This document shows, piece by piece, positions 1-6,996 of a stretch of DNA of 8,452 nucleotides. Below the pieces are notes generated by a model. That model was not told the DNA's origin. It was given only the letters and a program-made list of their open reading frames with translations, and searched no databases. The position numbers were made by a program, and so were the translations under genes. The stretch comes from Halobacteriales archaeon (GTDB taxonomy: Archaea > Thermoplasmatota > SW-10-69-26 > JACQPN01 > JAIVGT01), in the NCBI GenBank assembly GCA_020201485.1, contig JAIVGT010000026.1, forward strand, positions 1 to 8,452, written 5' to 3'. Each line of letters opens with the position of its first letter. The first letter of the stretch is position 1.

Positions 1-316
1 TTCCGGCGGCGCGGGCGAGCGCGCGCACACCCCTTGCCTCACCGCCTAGGCGCTTCACCGCGAACAGGAGGTGGATGCGCTGCACGGTGAGCTCGTCCAC
101 CGCTGCATCGGGCAACACGAGGTAGCGGGCCTCCTCAAGGACGTCGCTCTCGTTGCGTCCCCGGTATTCGCGGAGGTCGTGCAGGGCGACCTTCGCGGCG
201 AAGTCGCGCGGCTCGGCGCGCACGCGCCGGCGCAGGGCGGCCTCGGAGCCGTAGGACGCGCGGATGGTGCCAAGGATGCTCCCAACCGTGCGCCGCGAGC
301 GGACCGTGACCTTCAT
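1..316 (-). CDS. Hypothetical protein, possible winged-helix DNA-binding antitoxin (3' end outside window)
   Basis: The ATG at 316-314 overlaps the stop of the upstream gene as ATGA, and a strong ribosome binding site (GGAGGAG, 328-322) lies just before it. The frame stays open to the left edge, giving 105 visible residues beginning MKVTVRSRRTVGSILG. Codon third positions are nearly all G or C and the composition is a normal mix of charged and hydrophobic residues, so I take it as real. The first two thirds are basic, alpha-helical-looking and unrecognised. Near the visible end, residues about 75-105 read ELTVQRIHLLFAV, then a short linker, then GVRALARAAG. This resembles the first helices of a winged helix-turn-helix, and in particular the LT-x2-R-x2-LL...vReLAR..G pattern of the HVO_A0114/TumA-type antitoxin regulators. 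With the small gene before it, this suggests an antitoxin or autorepressor. The recognition helix is beyond the window, so the assignment is inference. Confidence 0.7.
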   Translation of the reverse strand, partial: MKVTVRSRRTVGSILGTIRASYGSEAALRRRVRAEPRDFAAKVALHDLREYRGRNESDVLEEARYLVLPDAAVDELTVQRIHLLFAVKRLGGEARGVRALARAAG

Positions 317-600
317 GCCAGCTCCTCCGCCAAGCGCATGACGTCGATGTAGCCTTGCTGCTCGAGGTGCCGGGCGATGGCCGCCACGACGTGCCCCGCG
401 CCGAGGCCCGCGCGCAGCGCGCGGCGGTCCGCCGATGCCCAGCCGCCCACGTGGATGTGCGGGCGGCGGTCCATGTGCTTGTTGTCCACCTTGACATCGG
501 GGTGCGACGCGAGCACGACCCAGGTGCCATCCGTGTCGCTGCGGTACATGATCACGCCACCCGCGACGTCGAGCCGGGCGAAGCCGCGGACCTTCCTCAA
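313..600 (-). CDS. Small hypothetical protein, 95 aa, possible toxin of a two-gene module
   Basis: The protein starts at TTG 600-598, chosen because GGGAG (612-608) stands 7 nt upstream and no ATG or GTG occurs in frame before residue 16. It ends in TGA overlapping the next start (ATGA). GC at third positions is very high, and neither competing frame is protein-like over 313-600. No signal peptide or membrane segment is visible. The N-terminal half is beta-rich (VIMYRSDTDGTWVVLASH), followed by DVKVDN and then a histidine-rich stretch, RRPHIHVGG (about residues 46-54). The C-terminal half is helical (VVAAIARHLEQQGYIDVMRLAEELA). The Asp-Asn followed by a His-x-His segment is reminiscent of TumE/DUF6516-type toxins, and a toxin-first order with a DNA-binding partner second would fit. 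The match is weak, and a plain conserved hypothetical protein is equally possible. Confidence 0.75.
   Translation of the reverse strand: MRKVRGFARLDVAGGVIMYRSDTDGTWVVLASHPDVKVDNKHMDRRPHIHVGGWASADRRALRAGLGAGHVVAAIARHLEQQGYIDVMRLAEELA
322..328 (-). promoter_or_regulatory. Ribosome binding site of the left-edge gene
   Basis: GGAGGAG on the minus strand, with its GGAGG core 7 nt before the ATG at 316. It lies inside the last codons of the upstream gene, so the two genes should be translationally coupled. Confidence 0.8.
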
Positions 601-607
601 GCAGGCG

Positions 608-612
608 CTCCC
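608..612 (-). promoter_or_regulatory. Ribosome binding site supporting the TTG start at 600
   Basis: GGGAG on the minus strand with a 7-nt spacer to TTG. It decides the start of the 95-residue gene, which has no ATG near its N-terminus. Confidence 0.6.
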
Positions 613-621
613 GGGGCATAA

Positions 622-643
622 GTGTTGGCGTACGAGCCAACGC
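622..643. repeat. Inverted repeat just upstream of the 95-aa gene
   Basis: GTTGGC (624-629) and GCCAAC (636-641) form a perfect 6-bp stem around a 6-nt spacer, extendable to 8 pairs on the plus strand with one wobble. It lies 21-43 nt before the TTG start at 600, where an operator or a leader hairpin could sit. A second small palindrome, CCCTC-cc-GAGGG (643-654), directly abuts it. Function is inferred from position only. Confidence 0.45.
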
Positions 644-774
644 CCTCCCGAGGGTCATCCGCGCCCCGACCTCATGGTCCTTGGTGGGGGAGGTGGCTGA
701 AAGTACCTGGTCGGCCGCCATACGCCGGATACGGGTGCCAGGCTCGCATGCGGGAAACCTGATGCTCTGCCGCC

Positions 775-812
775 CGCCGACATACGTTTCCCCCCACGCC
801 CCCCTCGAAGAC
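775..812. repeat. G-rich motif, copy 1 (intergenic)
   Basis: On the minus strand this reads GTCTTCGAGGGGGGCG followed by a second run of six G and then TGTCGGCG. Aligned by eye with 6517-6553, about 33 of 39 columns agree with three one-base gaps, and similarity stops sharply at both ends. Meaning unknown: chance in G-rich DNA, a protein-binding motif, or a relic. Confidence 0.4.
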
Positions 813-838
813 TCCGGTTGTTCGTGTTGGTCCCGCGG

Positions 839-1006
839 TTAGGGTTCCACGTCGACCTTCTGCGCGTGCGAGTACGGTCCCTCCGCATCCGTAGCTGAAA
901 TCGTTTCCAGGTTGGGATGCAAGGCGTGGACCGCGAGCCACGTCAGGCGGTCCTGCTTCAACGCCTCCTGCCGGGAATCGTAGGTTCGTCGCTTCGAGCC
1001 GCGCAA
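839..1006 (-). CDS. Possible small ORF or gene remnant, 55 aa
   Basis: Directly after the AddA-like stop, in another frame, the minus strand encodes 55 codons from TTG 1006 to TAA 841-839. The predicted sequence has ordinary protein composition, for example EALKQDRLTWLAVHALHPN followed by LETISATDAEGPYSHAQK. The out-of-frame translations elsewhere in this window are instead runs of Arg, Pro, Gly and Ala. About 80 percent of third positions are G or C, near coding values but below the neighbours. I do not recognise the family. No ribosome binding site lies at proper spacing before TTG 1006, and an AGGAGG at about 970-965 is only 2 nt from a later TTG. The piece may therefore be the C-terminal remnant of a lost gene rather than an independent one. 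A frameshifted extension of the AddA-like protein is less likely because that protein's nuclease domain is complete. Confidence 0.35.
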   Translation of the reverse strand: MRGSKRRTYDSRQEALKQDRLTWLAVHALHPNLETISATDAEGPYSHAQKVDVEP

Positions 1007-1010
1007 CCTA
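981..1010 (-). terminator. Weak hairpin overlapping the AddA-like stop codon
   Basis: TAGGTT and AACCTA form a 6-bp inverted repeat around an 18-nt interior with a further GCT/AGC pairing. It begins with the TAG stop codon of the helicase gene. No run of U follows on the minus strand, so it is not a canonical intrinsic terminator. Confidence 0.2.
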
Positions 1011-4000
1011 TGCGATGGCTCGCAGAACGTCCAGCTCCAGCAGCACCAGCGCGCCTGCCAGCGGGAAGTGGACCCAGCAGGCCTCGACCCTGCGTCCTTG
1101 GCGGGTCAGCATCTCCCCGTAGGCTGCGAGCTGCCCGGAGAACTCCTTCGCCTTGTCCGCGAGCATCGCCACCGGCAGCGGGGCGACCTTGTGGTCGATG
1201 ATGACATGCGCGCCGTCTGGCAGTTCGAGGAGCAGGTCGATGTTGCCGTTCCACTGCGCGCCCGTCGCCGACGGCGCGGTCGCGGACAGCTCCACGTGCC
1301 AGGCCGCACCGGCATAGCGCTCCTCGACCCACGCTTCGAGCCGGTGCCCGGCGGCGATGAGGTCTGCGGGGGAGAGCCACGTCGTTGCGCCGGAGCCACG
1401 CAGGCACCGTTCCGCGGTGGCCATCAGCATCTCCTCCGGCAAGCCCCGCAGCGACGGCAGCGCGCCGAGGTAGGCATGCACCGCCCGGCCCAGCGCTTCG
1501 TAGTCGTCGTGCGCTGCACCGAGGACCGGGACCCGCGCCCCGACGGCGAGCGGTGCGTGGGCGCGCACCGCGGGCATGGGAAGCTCGGCGCTCGGCGCGC
1601 GGTGCCTTGGCACCTCGTGGCGCGGGAGGATAGGTTCCCGCATCCACACCGTCGAACGCGTCCCGTCCTGCGCCGCCGCCGGCTGCAGGTCGCGGATGCG
1701 CAGCGTCGTCGCGCAGCCCGGGATCGGGTGCTCTCCCGGATCCAGGTGCGCTGGGAGCAACGCGCTTGCCGCCTCGAAGACGTCGAGCCATTGGTGCACT
1801 GCCGCGCCATCCCAGCGGTGGGCGAGCACGAGGCGGTCCTGCGCCCGCGTCATCCCCACATAGAGCAAGCGGCGCGCCTCCTCCGTGTCCGCGGCGACCA
1901 CCTTGCGGCCCTCGGGAGCGTCGAGGGCGTCATCCTCGAGGCCGCTGCCCAGGACGCGCTTCGGGAAGCGGCCGCTCGACGTGCCGAACGGCCAGAGCCA
2001 GGCGCGCAGTGTCCTGCCCTCCAGCGGCTTGCCGGCGCGCGGGTTGCCGCCCACCGCTGTCGCGCGCCACGGGTCGGGCTTGGGCTCCATGTCCAGGTCG
2101 GTGAGCACCACGACCGGCCACTCCAGACCCTTCGCGCCGTGGTACGTCATCACCGTCACCGCATCCAAGCCGTGCGCGAGGGGATGATGGTCCTGCTCCG
2201 CTTCCTCGGCGTGCCGCAGGTCGGCGACGAGCCCGGTGAGCGTCGGCACGCGGCCCTGCTCCAACGCGCGCTGCTCCAGCACGCGCGCCAGCTCCAGCAT
2301 GGCATCGAGGTTCGCCGCGCGCCGGTCCGGTTCCCCCCAGGCCGCGATGCGCGCCGGCAGGTCGAGCGCTCCGAGCACGGCGGCGAGCGCGTCGGCGGGA
2401 GCCATGGTCCGCGCCGGGAGCGCGCGCAGCCGGCCGAGCACGGGGTCGCCGGCGAACGGCACCTCGGCCTGTCCGTCGCGGACCTCGCGCAGGCGGTGCT
2501 CCAGCCACGCGGGTTCCTGCGCGCCGTCCGCCAGGAGATGCAGGACCTCGGCGCAGGCCACACCGTCCCTGGCATCGGCCACGACGCGCAGCCCGGCCAG
2601 GGCCATCGCGCACTCGCGCCGCGCCAGCAAGCCCGGCAGGGGCATGATGGCCGGGATGCCGGCAGCGCGCAACGCATCGCCCAACTGGCGCGCGTGCGCG
2701 TTCGTCCGGGCGAGGATGGCGATGCCGCTCAGGGGCGTGCCCTCGGCGCGCAGCTCGAGCACGCCGGCGGCGACGGCGGCGTAGTCCCCTTCCAGCTTCT
2801 TCGTGCCCAGGCGCCAGCGCTCCACGCCGCCCGGCTTCGCTGGGTGGTGCGCCTTCAGCTTCGCCTCCTCCCCGAACGCGGGCACGAACAGCGCGTTGAA
2901 CACGCCCACCAGGCCGGCTTGGCTGCGGTAGTTCGTGTCCAGGTGCTTCGGAACATCGCCCGGCAGGCCCATAGCGTCCACGAGGTCGGGCACCCCGGGG
3001 CGCGCGCCGAACACGGGCTCGCCGCCGGACCAGACATCCTCCATGAGCTCGCTGTCCGCGCCGCGGAAGCCGTAGATGGCCTGCTTCTTGTCGCCGACCC
3101 ACACGCTGTTCCCGATGAGGCCGTGTAGGCGGGTGAAGATGGCGAGCTGAAGGGGATTCGTGTCCTGGAACTCGTCCACGATGACGAGGTCGAAGGATGC
3201 CTTCACCGCGGCCGCGCCGGCCGGGTCCTCCAGGAGGTCGAGGAACAGCGCCTCGAGGTCGGCGAAGTCGAGCAGGCCGCGCTCTTTCTTCCGCCCCTCG
3301 TACGCCTGCCGCAGGCCCAGGGTCTGCTCCGCCAGGAGACGGGCGTAGCGCTGGACGTCCTCGTGCAGCTCCGGCGTGCGCCGAACGCCGGCGGCGAAGC
3401 TGCGCAGGGGATCGAGCATCCCGTCCGCGCCGCTCTTCTTGCTGGCCTTGAGCTTGAGGCACTCGACCATGTCGCGCCACAGGCGGCGGTCGCGGTGCAC
3501 GAGGTCGCGCAGCCGGCGCTTCGCGTCGCCCGTGACGGCGGTCGCGTCGGGCAACGCGTCGAGGCCGTCGAGCGCGCGCTGCGCGTGCTCCTTCAGGTCG
3601 GCGAGCTGCCCGGCGGCCGGATCAGGACCGTTGGGCGAGAGCAGCTCGCACACGCGTTCCGCCCCGCCGAGCAGGCCGTCGCGGACGGCGGCATCGGACA
3701 GGCGGTTCGTGCGCTGGATGCCGAGGAGGGCCTTCGCCAGGCGCTTCGGGTCCTCGATGCCGAGGCGGAGCCCGGCGCGGGCGAGCACGTCCCACGGCTC
3801 GTACGGCATCAGGCCGATGGCTTCGTCGAGGAGCGCGCCGGCCGCAGGCTCGTCCATCACCTGCAGCTCGGGCGACAGGCCGAGCCGGAGGGCGTGCTGC
3901 TGCAGCAGCCGCAGGCCCACGCTGTGCACCGTGCCCAGTGCCGCGAGCTCCAGGCGCTCCGCCTTGGCCACGCGCTCGGCGAGGGGCAATTGCTGGTTCT

Positions 4001-4175
4001 GGAGCAAGCGTTCCTGGACGCGGCCCTTCAGCTCCGCCGCCGCCTTGACGGTGAACGTGGCCCCGAGGATGCGGGCCGGGTCGAGGCGCTCCTGGACCAC
4101 CGCGCGCTCGATCTCGTCGCACAGGCTGTACGTCTTGCCCGTGCCTGCGCCCGCGCTGCACAGCACGCGCTTCAC
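1008..4175 (-). CDS. AddA-like UvrD/RecB helicase-nuclease subunit, 1055 aa
   Basis: This is a superfamily 1A ATP-dependent DNA helicase fused to a RecB-type PD-(D/E)XK nuclease, predicted to unwind and degrade DNA from double-strand ends with the AddB-like partner. Helicase motifs appear in order: Walker A SAGAGTGKT (7-15); ATFTVKAAAEL (about 39-49); GTVHS; motif II VDEFQDT (333-339); motif III GDKKQAIYGFRGAD (361-374); motif IV TNYRS (414-418); motif V TYHGAKGLEW (677-686); motif VI LLYVGMTRA (770-778). The nuclease follows: H900 in GRAVHAYL, D980 in NIDLLLE, D994-H-K996, then Q1015-x3-Y1019. All key residues are present. The start is GTG at 4175, overlapping the AddB-like stop as GTGA, with AAGGAGG 7 nt before it. 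The frame runs further upstream, but that part is R/P/G-rich shadow of the AddB-like gene. It is somewhat shorter than my recollection of classical AddA (about 1200 aa). It could be the housekeeping recombination enzyme or an accessory paralogue. Confidence 0.95.
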   Translation of the reverse strand: MKRVLCSAGAGTGKTYSLCDEIERAVVQERLDPARILGATFTVKAAAELKGRVQERLLQNQQLPLAERVAKAERLELAALGTVHSVGLRLLQQHALRLGLSPELQVMDEPAAGALLDEAIGLMPYEPWDVLARAGLRLGIEDPKRLAKALLGIQRTNRLSDAAVRDGLLGGAERVCELLSPNGPDPAAGQLADLKEHAQRALDGLDALPDATAVTGDAKRRLRDLVHRDRRLWRDMVECLKLKASKKSGADGMLDPLRSFAAGVRRTPELHEDVQRYARLLAEQTLGLRQAYEGRKKERGLLDFADLEALFLDLLEDPAGAAAVKASFDLVIVDEFQDTNPLQLAIFTRLHGLIGNSVWVGDKKQAIYGFRGADSELMEDVWSGGEPVFGARPGVPDLVDAMGLPGDVPKHLDTNYRSQAGLVGVFNALFVPAFGEEAKLKAHHPAKPGGVERWRLGTKKLEGDYAAVAAGVLELRAEGTPLSGIAILARTNAHARQLGDALRAAGIPAIMPLPGLLARRECAMALAGLRVVADARDGVACAEVLHLLADGAQEPAWLEHRLREVRDGQAEVPFAGDPVLGRLRALPARTMAPADALAAVLGALDLPARIAAWGEPDRRAANLDAMLELARVLEQRALEQGRVPTLTGLVADLRHAEEAEQDHHPLAHGLDAVTVMTYHGAKGLEWPVVVLTDLDMEPKPDPWRATAVGGNPRAGKPLEGRTLRAWLWPFGTSSGRFPKRVLGSGLEDDALDAPEGRKVVAADTEEARRLLYVGMTRAQDRLVLAHRWDGAAVHQWLDVFEAASALLPAHLDPGEHPIPGCATTLRIRDLQPAAAQDGTRSTVWMREPILPRHEVPRHRAPSAELPMPAVRAHAPLAVGARVPVLGAAHDDYEALGRAVHAYLGALPSLRGLPEEMLMATAERCLRGSGATTWLSPADLIAAGHRLEAWVEERYAGAAWHVELSATAPSATGAQWNGNIDLLLELPDGAHVIIDHKVAPLPVAMLADKAKEFSGQLAAYGEMLTRQGRRVEACWVHFPLAGALVLLELDVLRAIA

Positions 4176-6895
4176 GCGGAATCCTCCTTGCCGCAGAGCT
4201 TGCCGTAGGCGCAGTACTGGCACGGGTCCTTGACGCTCCCGTCCGCTTGCAGCTCGATGGCGAGGTGCGCGTCGCGCGGCCACGCGCCCGGGTCCTGGAG
4301 GGGCCGGGCGGGGATGCGCCCCGTGTCCAGCCAGTCCCCGGCGGCGTCGAGCGCCGCCTGAAGGCGCGCCCAGGTCTGCTGGATGGACGGGCCGCGCTCG
4401 TGCCACTCCGGGCGCAGGCCGCGCAGGGGGCTGTCGCGGGCGGCGTACACCTGGGCTTTCTGGATGACGAGGTAGCCGACGCTGTCCACGGTGCGCCCGG
4501 TCTGCGCGCTGCGCGCGGCCGCGTACACGGCGAGCTGGAGGGCGCTTCCCTCCGCGAGCTTGTCGCGGTACTTGTTGCCCGCGTACTTCACGTCGAGGAC
4601 CGCCTCGCTCCCGTCCCCGGCGCGCAGGACGCAGTCCATGGCGCCGGTTGCTGGCAGGCCGAGGAGCTGGGTCCCGTCCAGGGGCTGCTCCATGCGGACC
4701 ACGGTGTAGCCGCCGTCGCGCAGCAGCTCCGCCAGGCGTGCGCCGGCATCGAGCAGCTCGGCGCGGAGGCGCGCCGCCGGGCCGGCCTGGGCGGGCTGCG
4801 CGAGGGGGGCGGCGTCGAGGGGCAGGCGCTCGTCGAAGACGCGGGCGACGCTGGCGCGGACCGCGTCCGGGTCGGGGGCCTCCCCTGGGAGGAAGACGCG
4901 CTCCAGCACGGCGTGGCTGAACTTGCCCTTGAGGAGGAAGTCCCCGGGCAGCTCCGCCGTCGCGCCCGGGCGGAGGCGCGCGCCGTAGTGCAGCGTCCAC
5001 TTCAGGGGGCAGCCGAGGCGCGTGGCCAGCTCCGTGGCGGACACGGATGCCGGCCGCGGCAGCAGCTCGGCCGGCACGACCCACGCGTCCCGCACCCTGG
5101 GCGGCGCGATGGGCTCCGACCGGATGGCGGCGAGCGACCAGGGCGCCAGCCCGGCCATGTCCAGAGCGTCCTCCAACGCGACGCCGCTGCGCTCGGCTTC
5201 CGGGAGCGCGGCGCGCAGCTGCAGCCAGAGCGGATGGGGCCGCTGGTCGCGGTCCTGCGGCACGCGCACGAGGAGGGTAGAGCCCTGCACGCGGGCGAAG
5301 CCGGCGCGCTCGGCGGCGCGGCGGACGCGCAGCGCACGCGCGCCGTCGTCCACATCGAGGCCCGCACGGCGCAGCGCCGCGATCTCGCCGGGGCTCCAAG
5401 GGGGTGGGCGCGCGTCCGTCGTGCCCAGGCCCAGCCAGACGAGCCGGTTCGTGCCCCCGGGCACATCGGCGAGGCTGGCGACGAGGACAGGCCCGCCGGC
5501 GAGCGCGGGGTGGGGCGCGAGCGAGGCTCCGGCGGAGCGCACCGCGTCCAAGCGGCGCTCCAGCTGCGGTTCGGTGATGGTCGCGCCTTGCGCCTGCGCC
5601 AGCTCGCCCAGCGCCTTCGCCTGCGCGGCCGCAGTGCGGAACGCCTCGGCCAGGGCGGGCGGCTCGCCGCGCTGCTCCAGGAGCATGGCGCGTCCCATGG
5701 CCCACTGCGCGACCTTGCCGCAGCGCTCCGCGACGACGCTCGTCGGCAACGCGAACCCGCGGCGGGCGCGCGGATGGTCCAGCCAACCGGCGATGCGGGC
5801 GGCGAGCTCGCCCTGCGGGTCGCGATCGGGAGCGGTCAGGCTGGCCCGGGTGTCATCGCACGCCCCGCTGCCCAGGCCAGGTTGCTCGCTCAAGGCGCGG
5901 GCCAGGGGCCAGGCGGCCTCCCGCGGGAACGGCGTCTCCGGCAGGGTGAAGAACTGCTGCAGGATGGCGGGGTCCACCGGCTCCCAGCACAGGGCGAGCA
6001 CGAGCGGCAGGACCTGCAGCGGGGGCAAAGCGGCGCTGCGGCGCTCGGCCCCCGTCGTCGGCACACCGAGCCGCGACAGCGCGCCGTCGAGGAGGAGGGC
6101 GGTGTCCTCGTCCTCGCAGACGATGGCACTGCCGGGGAGCGCCGCGGGATTTGCGGCGAGCATGGCGGCGAGGGCCTGGCAAGCCGCGACGCGGGAGCGC
6201 GCCGAAGCCACGCGCAGCGAGGCATCGACGCCGGCGACCGCGGCGGGCTCGCCGAGGAGGAGACCCTGCGCCGCGCGAAGCGCTGAGCGCTGCGCAGCGG
6301 CCGGCATCGCCGGGGGCGCGGGCTGGATGGTCAAGCGCGCGAGCAACGGACGCCACGATGCAGGCCAATCGGCAGCAGTCTCCACGAGGACGACGACATG
6401 CGCCGGCAGGCGCTGGCCCACGTCGAGCGCGGCGAGCACCGCGCGCACGCGCTCCGCCTCGGAGGGGGGCAGGGCGGGAGCAGTGCGTCGTGCAGCCGCC
6501 GCCGCGGCGACGCCTTCGCCGACAAGCTTCCCCCCACTCCCCCCCTCGACGACGGACAGCTCCTCCACCAGAGGTGGCAGGCCGGCCACCCTGGAACCAT
6601 CCCAACCAGCGAGGAACATCTCGTCCCTTCGCTCCAGGAGTTCCGCCGCAGTCGCCCACTCGTCCGCAGCAAAGCTTTCCGCGAACGTCTTTCCGGGAGC
6701 ACGACGGAGCATCGCGGCGTACTGCGTTACGCGGGTGCTCATCGGGATGGGATCCGAGAGCAAGCCGAGCGACGTCTCCAACCAGCGAAGGAGCACGGCC
6801 GGTCCTCCCGCATAGACGCCGAGCGACGAGGAACCTGGCAGCGGCGGCAGCGGGCTGGCGGCCAGGCCGATGTGCAGGCGCACCGTGAGCGGCAA
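4172..6895 (-). CDS. AddB-like iron-sulfur PD-(D/E)XK nuclease subunit, 907 aa
   Basis: This is the second subunit of an AddAB-type helicase-nuclease. No Walker A (GxGxGK[ST]) is present near the N-terminus, so the N-terminal two thirds should be an inactive helicase scaffold, as described for AddB-type proteins. The C-terminal nuclease shows H661 (GKFSHAVL), D754 (GAMDCVL), D768-V-K770 (VLDVKYAG) and Q787-x3-Y791. Four cysteines fit the AddB [4Fe-4S] pattern: C629 in LGCPLKW before the nuclease, and C892-x2-C895-x5-C901 at the extreme C-terminus (PCQYCAYGKLC). The start is TTG 6895: an in-frame TAA (6937-6935) lies 13 codons earlier, no ATG or GTG lies between, and GAGGG stands 7 nt before TTG. 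GTG 6883 is the only nearby alternative and lacks a ribosome binding site. It is shorter than classical AddB (over 1100 aa by recollection). The N-terminal pattern recalls AddB-like proteins paired with UvrD-type helicases in variable regions, so an accessory version is plausible. Confidence 0.92.
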   Translation of the reverse strand: MPLTVRLHIGLAASPLPPLPGSSSLGVYAGGPAVLLRWLETSLGLLSDPIPMSTRVTQYAAMLRRAPGKTFAESFAADEWATAAELLERRDEMFLAGWDGSRVAGLPPLVEELSVVEGGSGGKLVGEGVAAAAAARRTAPALPPSEAERVRAVLAALDVGQRLPAHVVVLVETAADWPASWRPLLARLTIQPAPPAMPAAAQRSALRAAQGLLLGEPAAVAGVDASLRVASARSRVAACQALAAMLAANPAALPGSAIVCEDEDTALLLDGALSRLGVPTTGAERRSAALPPLQVLPLVLALCWEPVDPAILQQFFTLPETPFPREAAWPLARALSEQPGLGSGACDDTRASLTAPDRDPQGELAARIAGWLDHPRARRGFALPTSVVAERCGKVAQWAMGRAMLLEQRGEPPALAEAFRTAAAQAKALGELAQAQGATITEPQLERRLDAVRSAGASLAPHPALAGGPVLVASLADVPGGTNRLVWLGLGTTDARPPPWSPGEIAALRRAGLDVDDGARALRVRRAAERAGFARVQGSTLLVRVPQDRDQRPHPLWLQLRAALPEAERSGVALEDALDMAGLAPWSLAAIRSEPIAPPRVRDAWVVPAELLPRPASVSATELATRLGCPLKWTLHYGARLRPGATAELPGDFLLKGKFSHAVLERVFLPGEAPDPDAVRASVARVFDERLPLDAAPLAQPAQAGPAARLRAELLDAGARLAELLRDGGYTVVRMEQPLDGTQLLGLPATGAMDCVLRAGDGSEAVLDVKYAGNKYRDKLAEGSALQLAVYAAARSAQTGRTVDSVGYLVIQKAQVYAARDSPLRGLRPEWHERGPSIQQTWARLQAALDAAGDWLDTGRIPARPLQDPGAWPRDAHLAIELQADGSVKDPCQYCAYGKLCGKEDSA
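4183..4189 (-). promoter_or_regulatory. Ribosome binding site of the AddA-like gene
   Basis: AAGGAGG on the minus strand, 7 nt before GTG 4175, inside the last codons of the AddB-like gene. It fixes the start within a much longer open frame and implies coupled translation of the two subunits. Confidence 0.85.
6517..6553. repeat. G-rich motif, copy 2 (inside the AddB-like gene)
   Basis: The minus strand reads GTCGTCGAGGGGGGGAGT, then six G, then a short variable piece and TGTCGGCG. It encodes VVEGGSGGKLVGE in the AddB-like protein, a probable flexible glycine linker. It matches the intergenic motif at 775-812 in about 33 of 39 aligned columns. Confidence 0.4.
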
Positions 6896-6902
6896 GCCGG
6901 GA

Positions 6903-6907
6903 CCCTC
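6903..6907 (-). promoter_or_regulatory. Ribosome binding site supporting the TTG start of the AddB-like gene
   Basis: GAGGG on the minus strand with a 7-nt spacer to TTG 6895, the same spacing as the other starts here. Confidence 0.6.
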
Positions 6908-6996
6908 GTGCGGCAGGGAAGCGACCAGGGCGGCTTAAGCGTGCGGCACGGAGGGTTCGAAGCCCGTTCAGACTGGCACACGGGTCCGACCCCAGA

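Larger units (their letters stand above)
601..838. other. Interval without a convincing gene
   Basis: No frame here has a clear start, ribosome binding site and gene-like codon use. It contains the inverted repeats next to the 95-residue gene, a 7-bp inverted repeat GGGAAAC (752-758)/GTTTCCC (786-792), and a G-rich motif (775-812, G-rich on the minus strand) also present in the AddB-like gene. It is long enough to carry a promoter for the left-hand gene pair, but I see no good -35/-10 pair. No tRNA or rRNA was recognised. Confidence 0.5.

Noticed and set aside
601..838. Minus-strand frame including MAADQVLSATSPTKDHEVGA and MTLGRALARTPTLMPRERLL
   Set aside because: Moderately protein-like, but third positions are less GC-biased, no ribosome binding site precedes its ATG codons, and it runs on as a shadow through the 95-residue gene. 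A frameshifted longer N-terminus of that gene cannot be excluded.
672..941. 89-codon minus-strand frame in the intergenic region
   Set aside because: Gly/Arg/Pro-rich, no ribosome binding site, and it overlaps the more protein-like 839-1006 frame.
1068..3128. Long plus-strand open frame (686 codons) opposite the AddA-like gene
   Set aside because: It mirrors the helicase frame in GC-rich DNA; the translation is R, G, H, A and Q rich with no motif, and the opposite strand holds all helicase motifs.
4176..5786. N-terminal extension of the AddA-like frame
   Set aside because: The frame is open, but the sequence is R/P/A-rich, overlaps the AddB-like gene entirely, and the Walker A follows the GTG at 4175 with a perfect ribosome binding site.
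4247..6286. Long plus-strand frames opposite the AddB-like gene (also 5022-6815)
   Set aside because: Low-complexity R/G/A/S translations antisense to an intact gene, a usual by-product of high GC at third positions.
6945..6970. tRNA T-arm-like GGGTTCGAAGCCC
   Set aside because: Only this palindromic piece fits; no acceptor stem, D-arm or anticodon arm can be placed around it on either strand.
6935..6970. Promoter-like TTCGAA and TTAAGC, 17 nt apart, before the AddB-like gene
   Set aside because: Too few matches to consensus boxes (about 3/6 and 2/6) to support a call.
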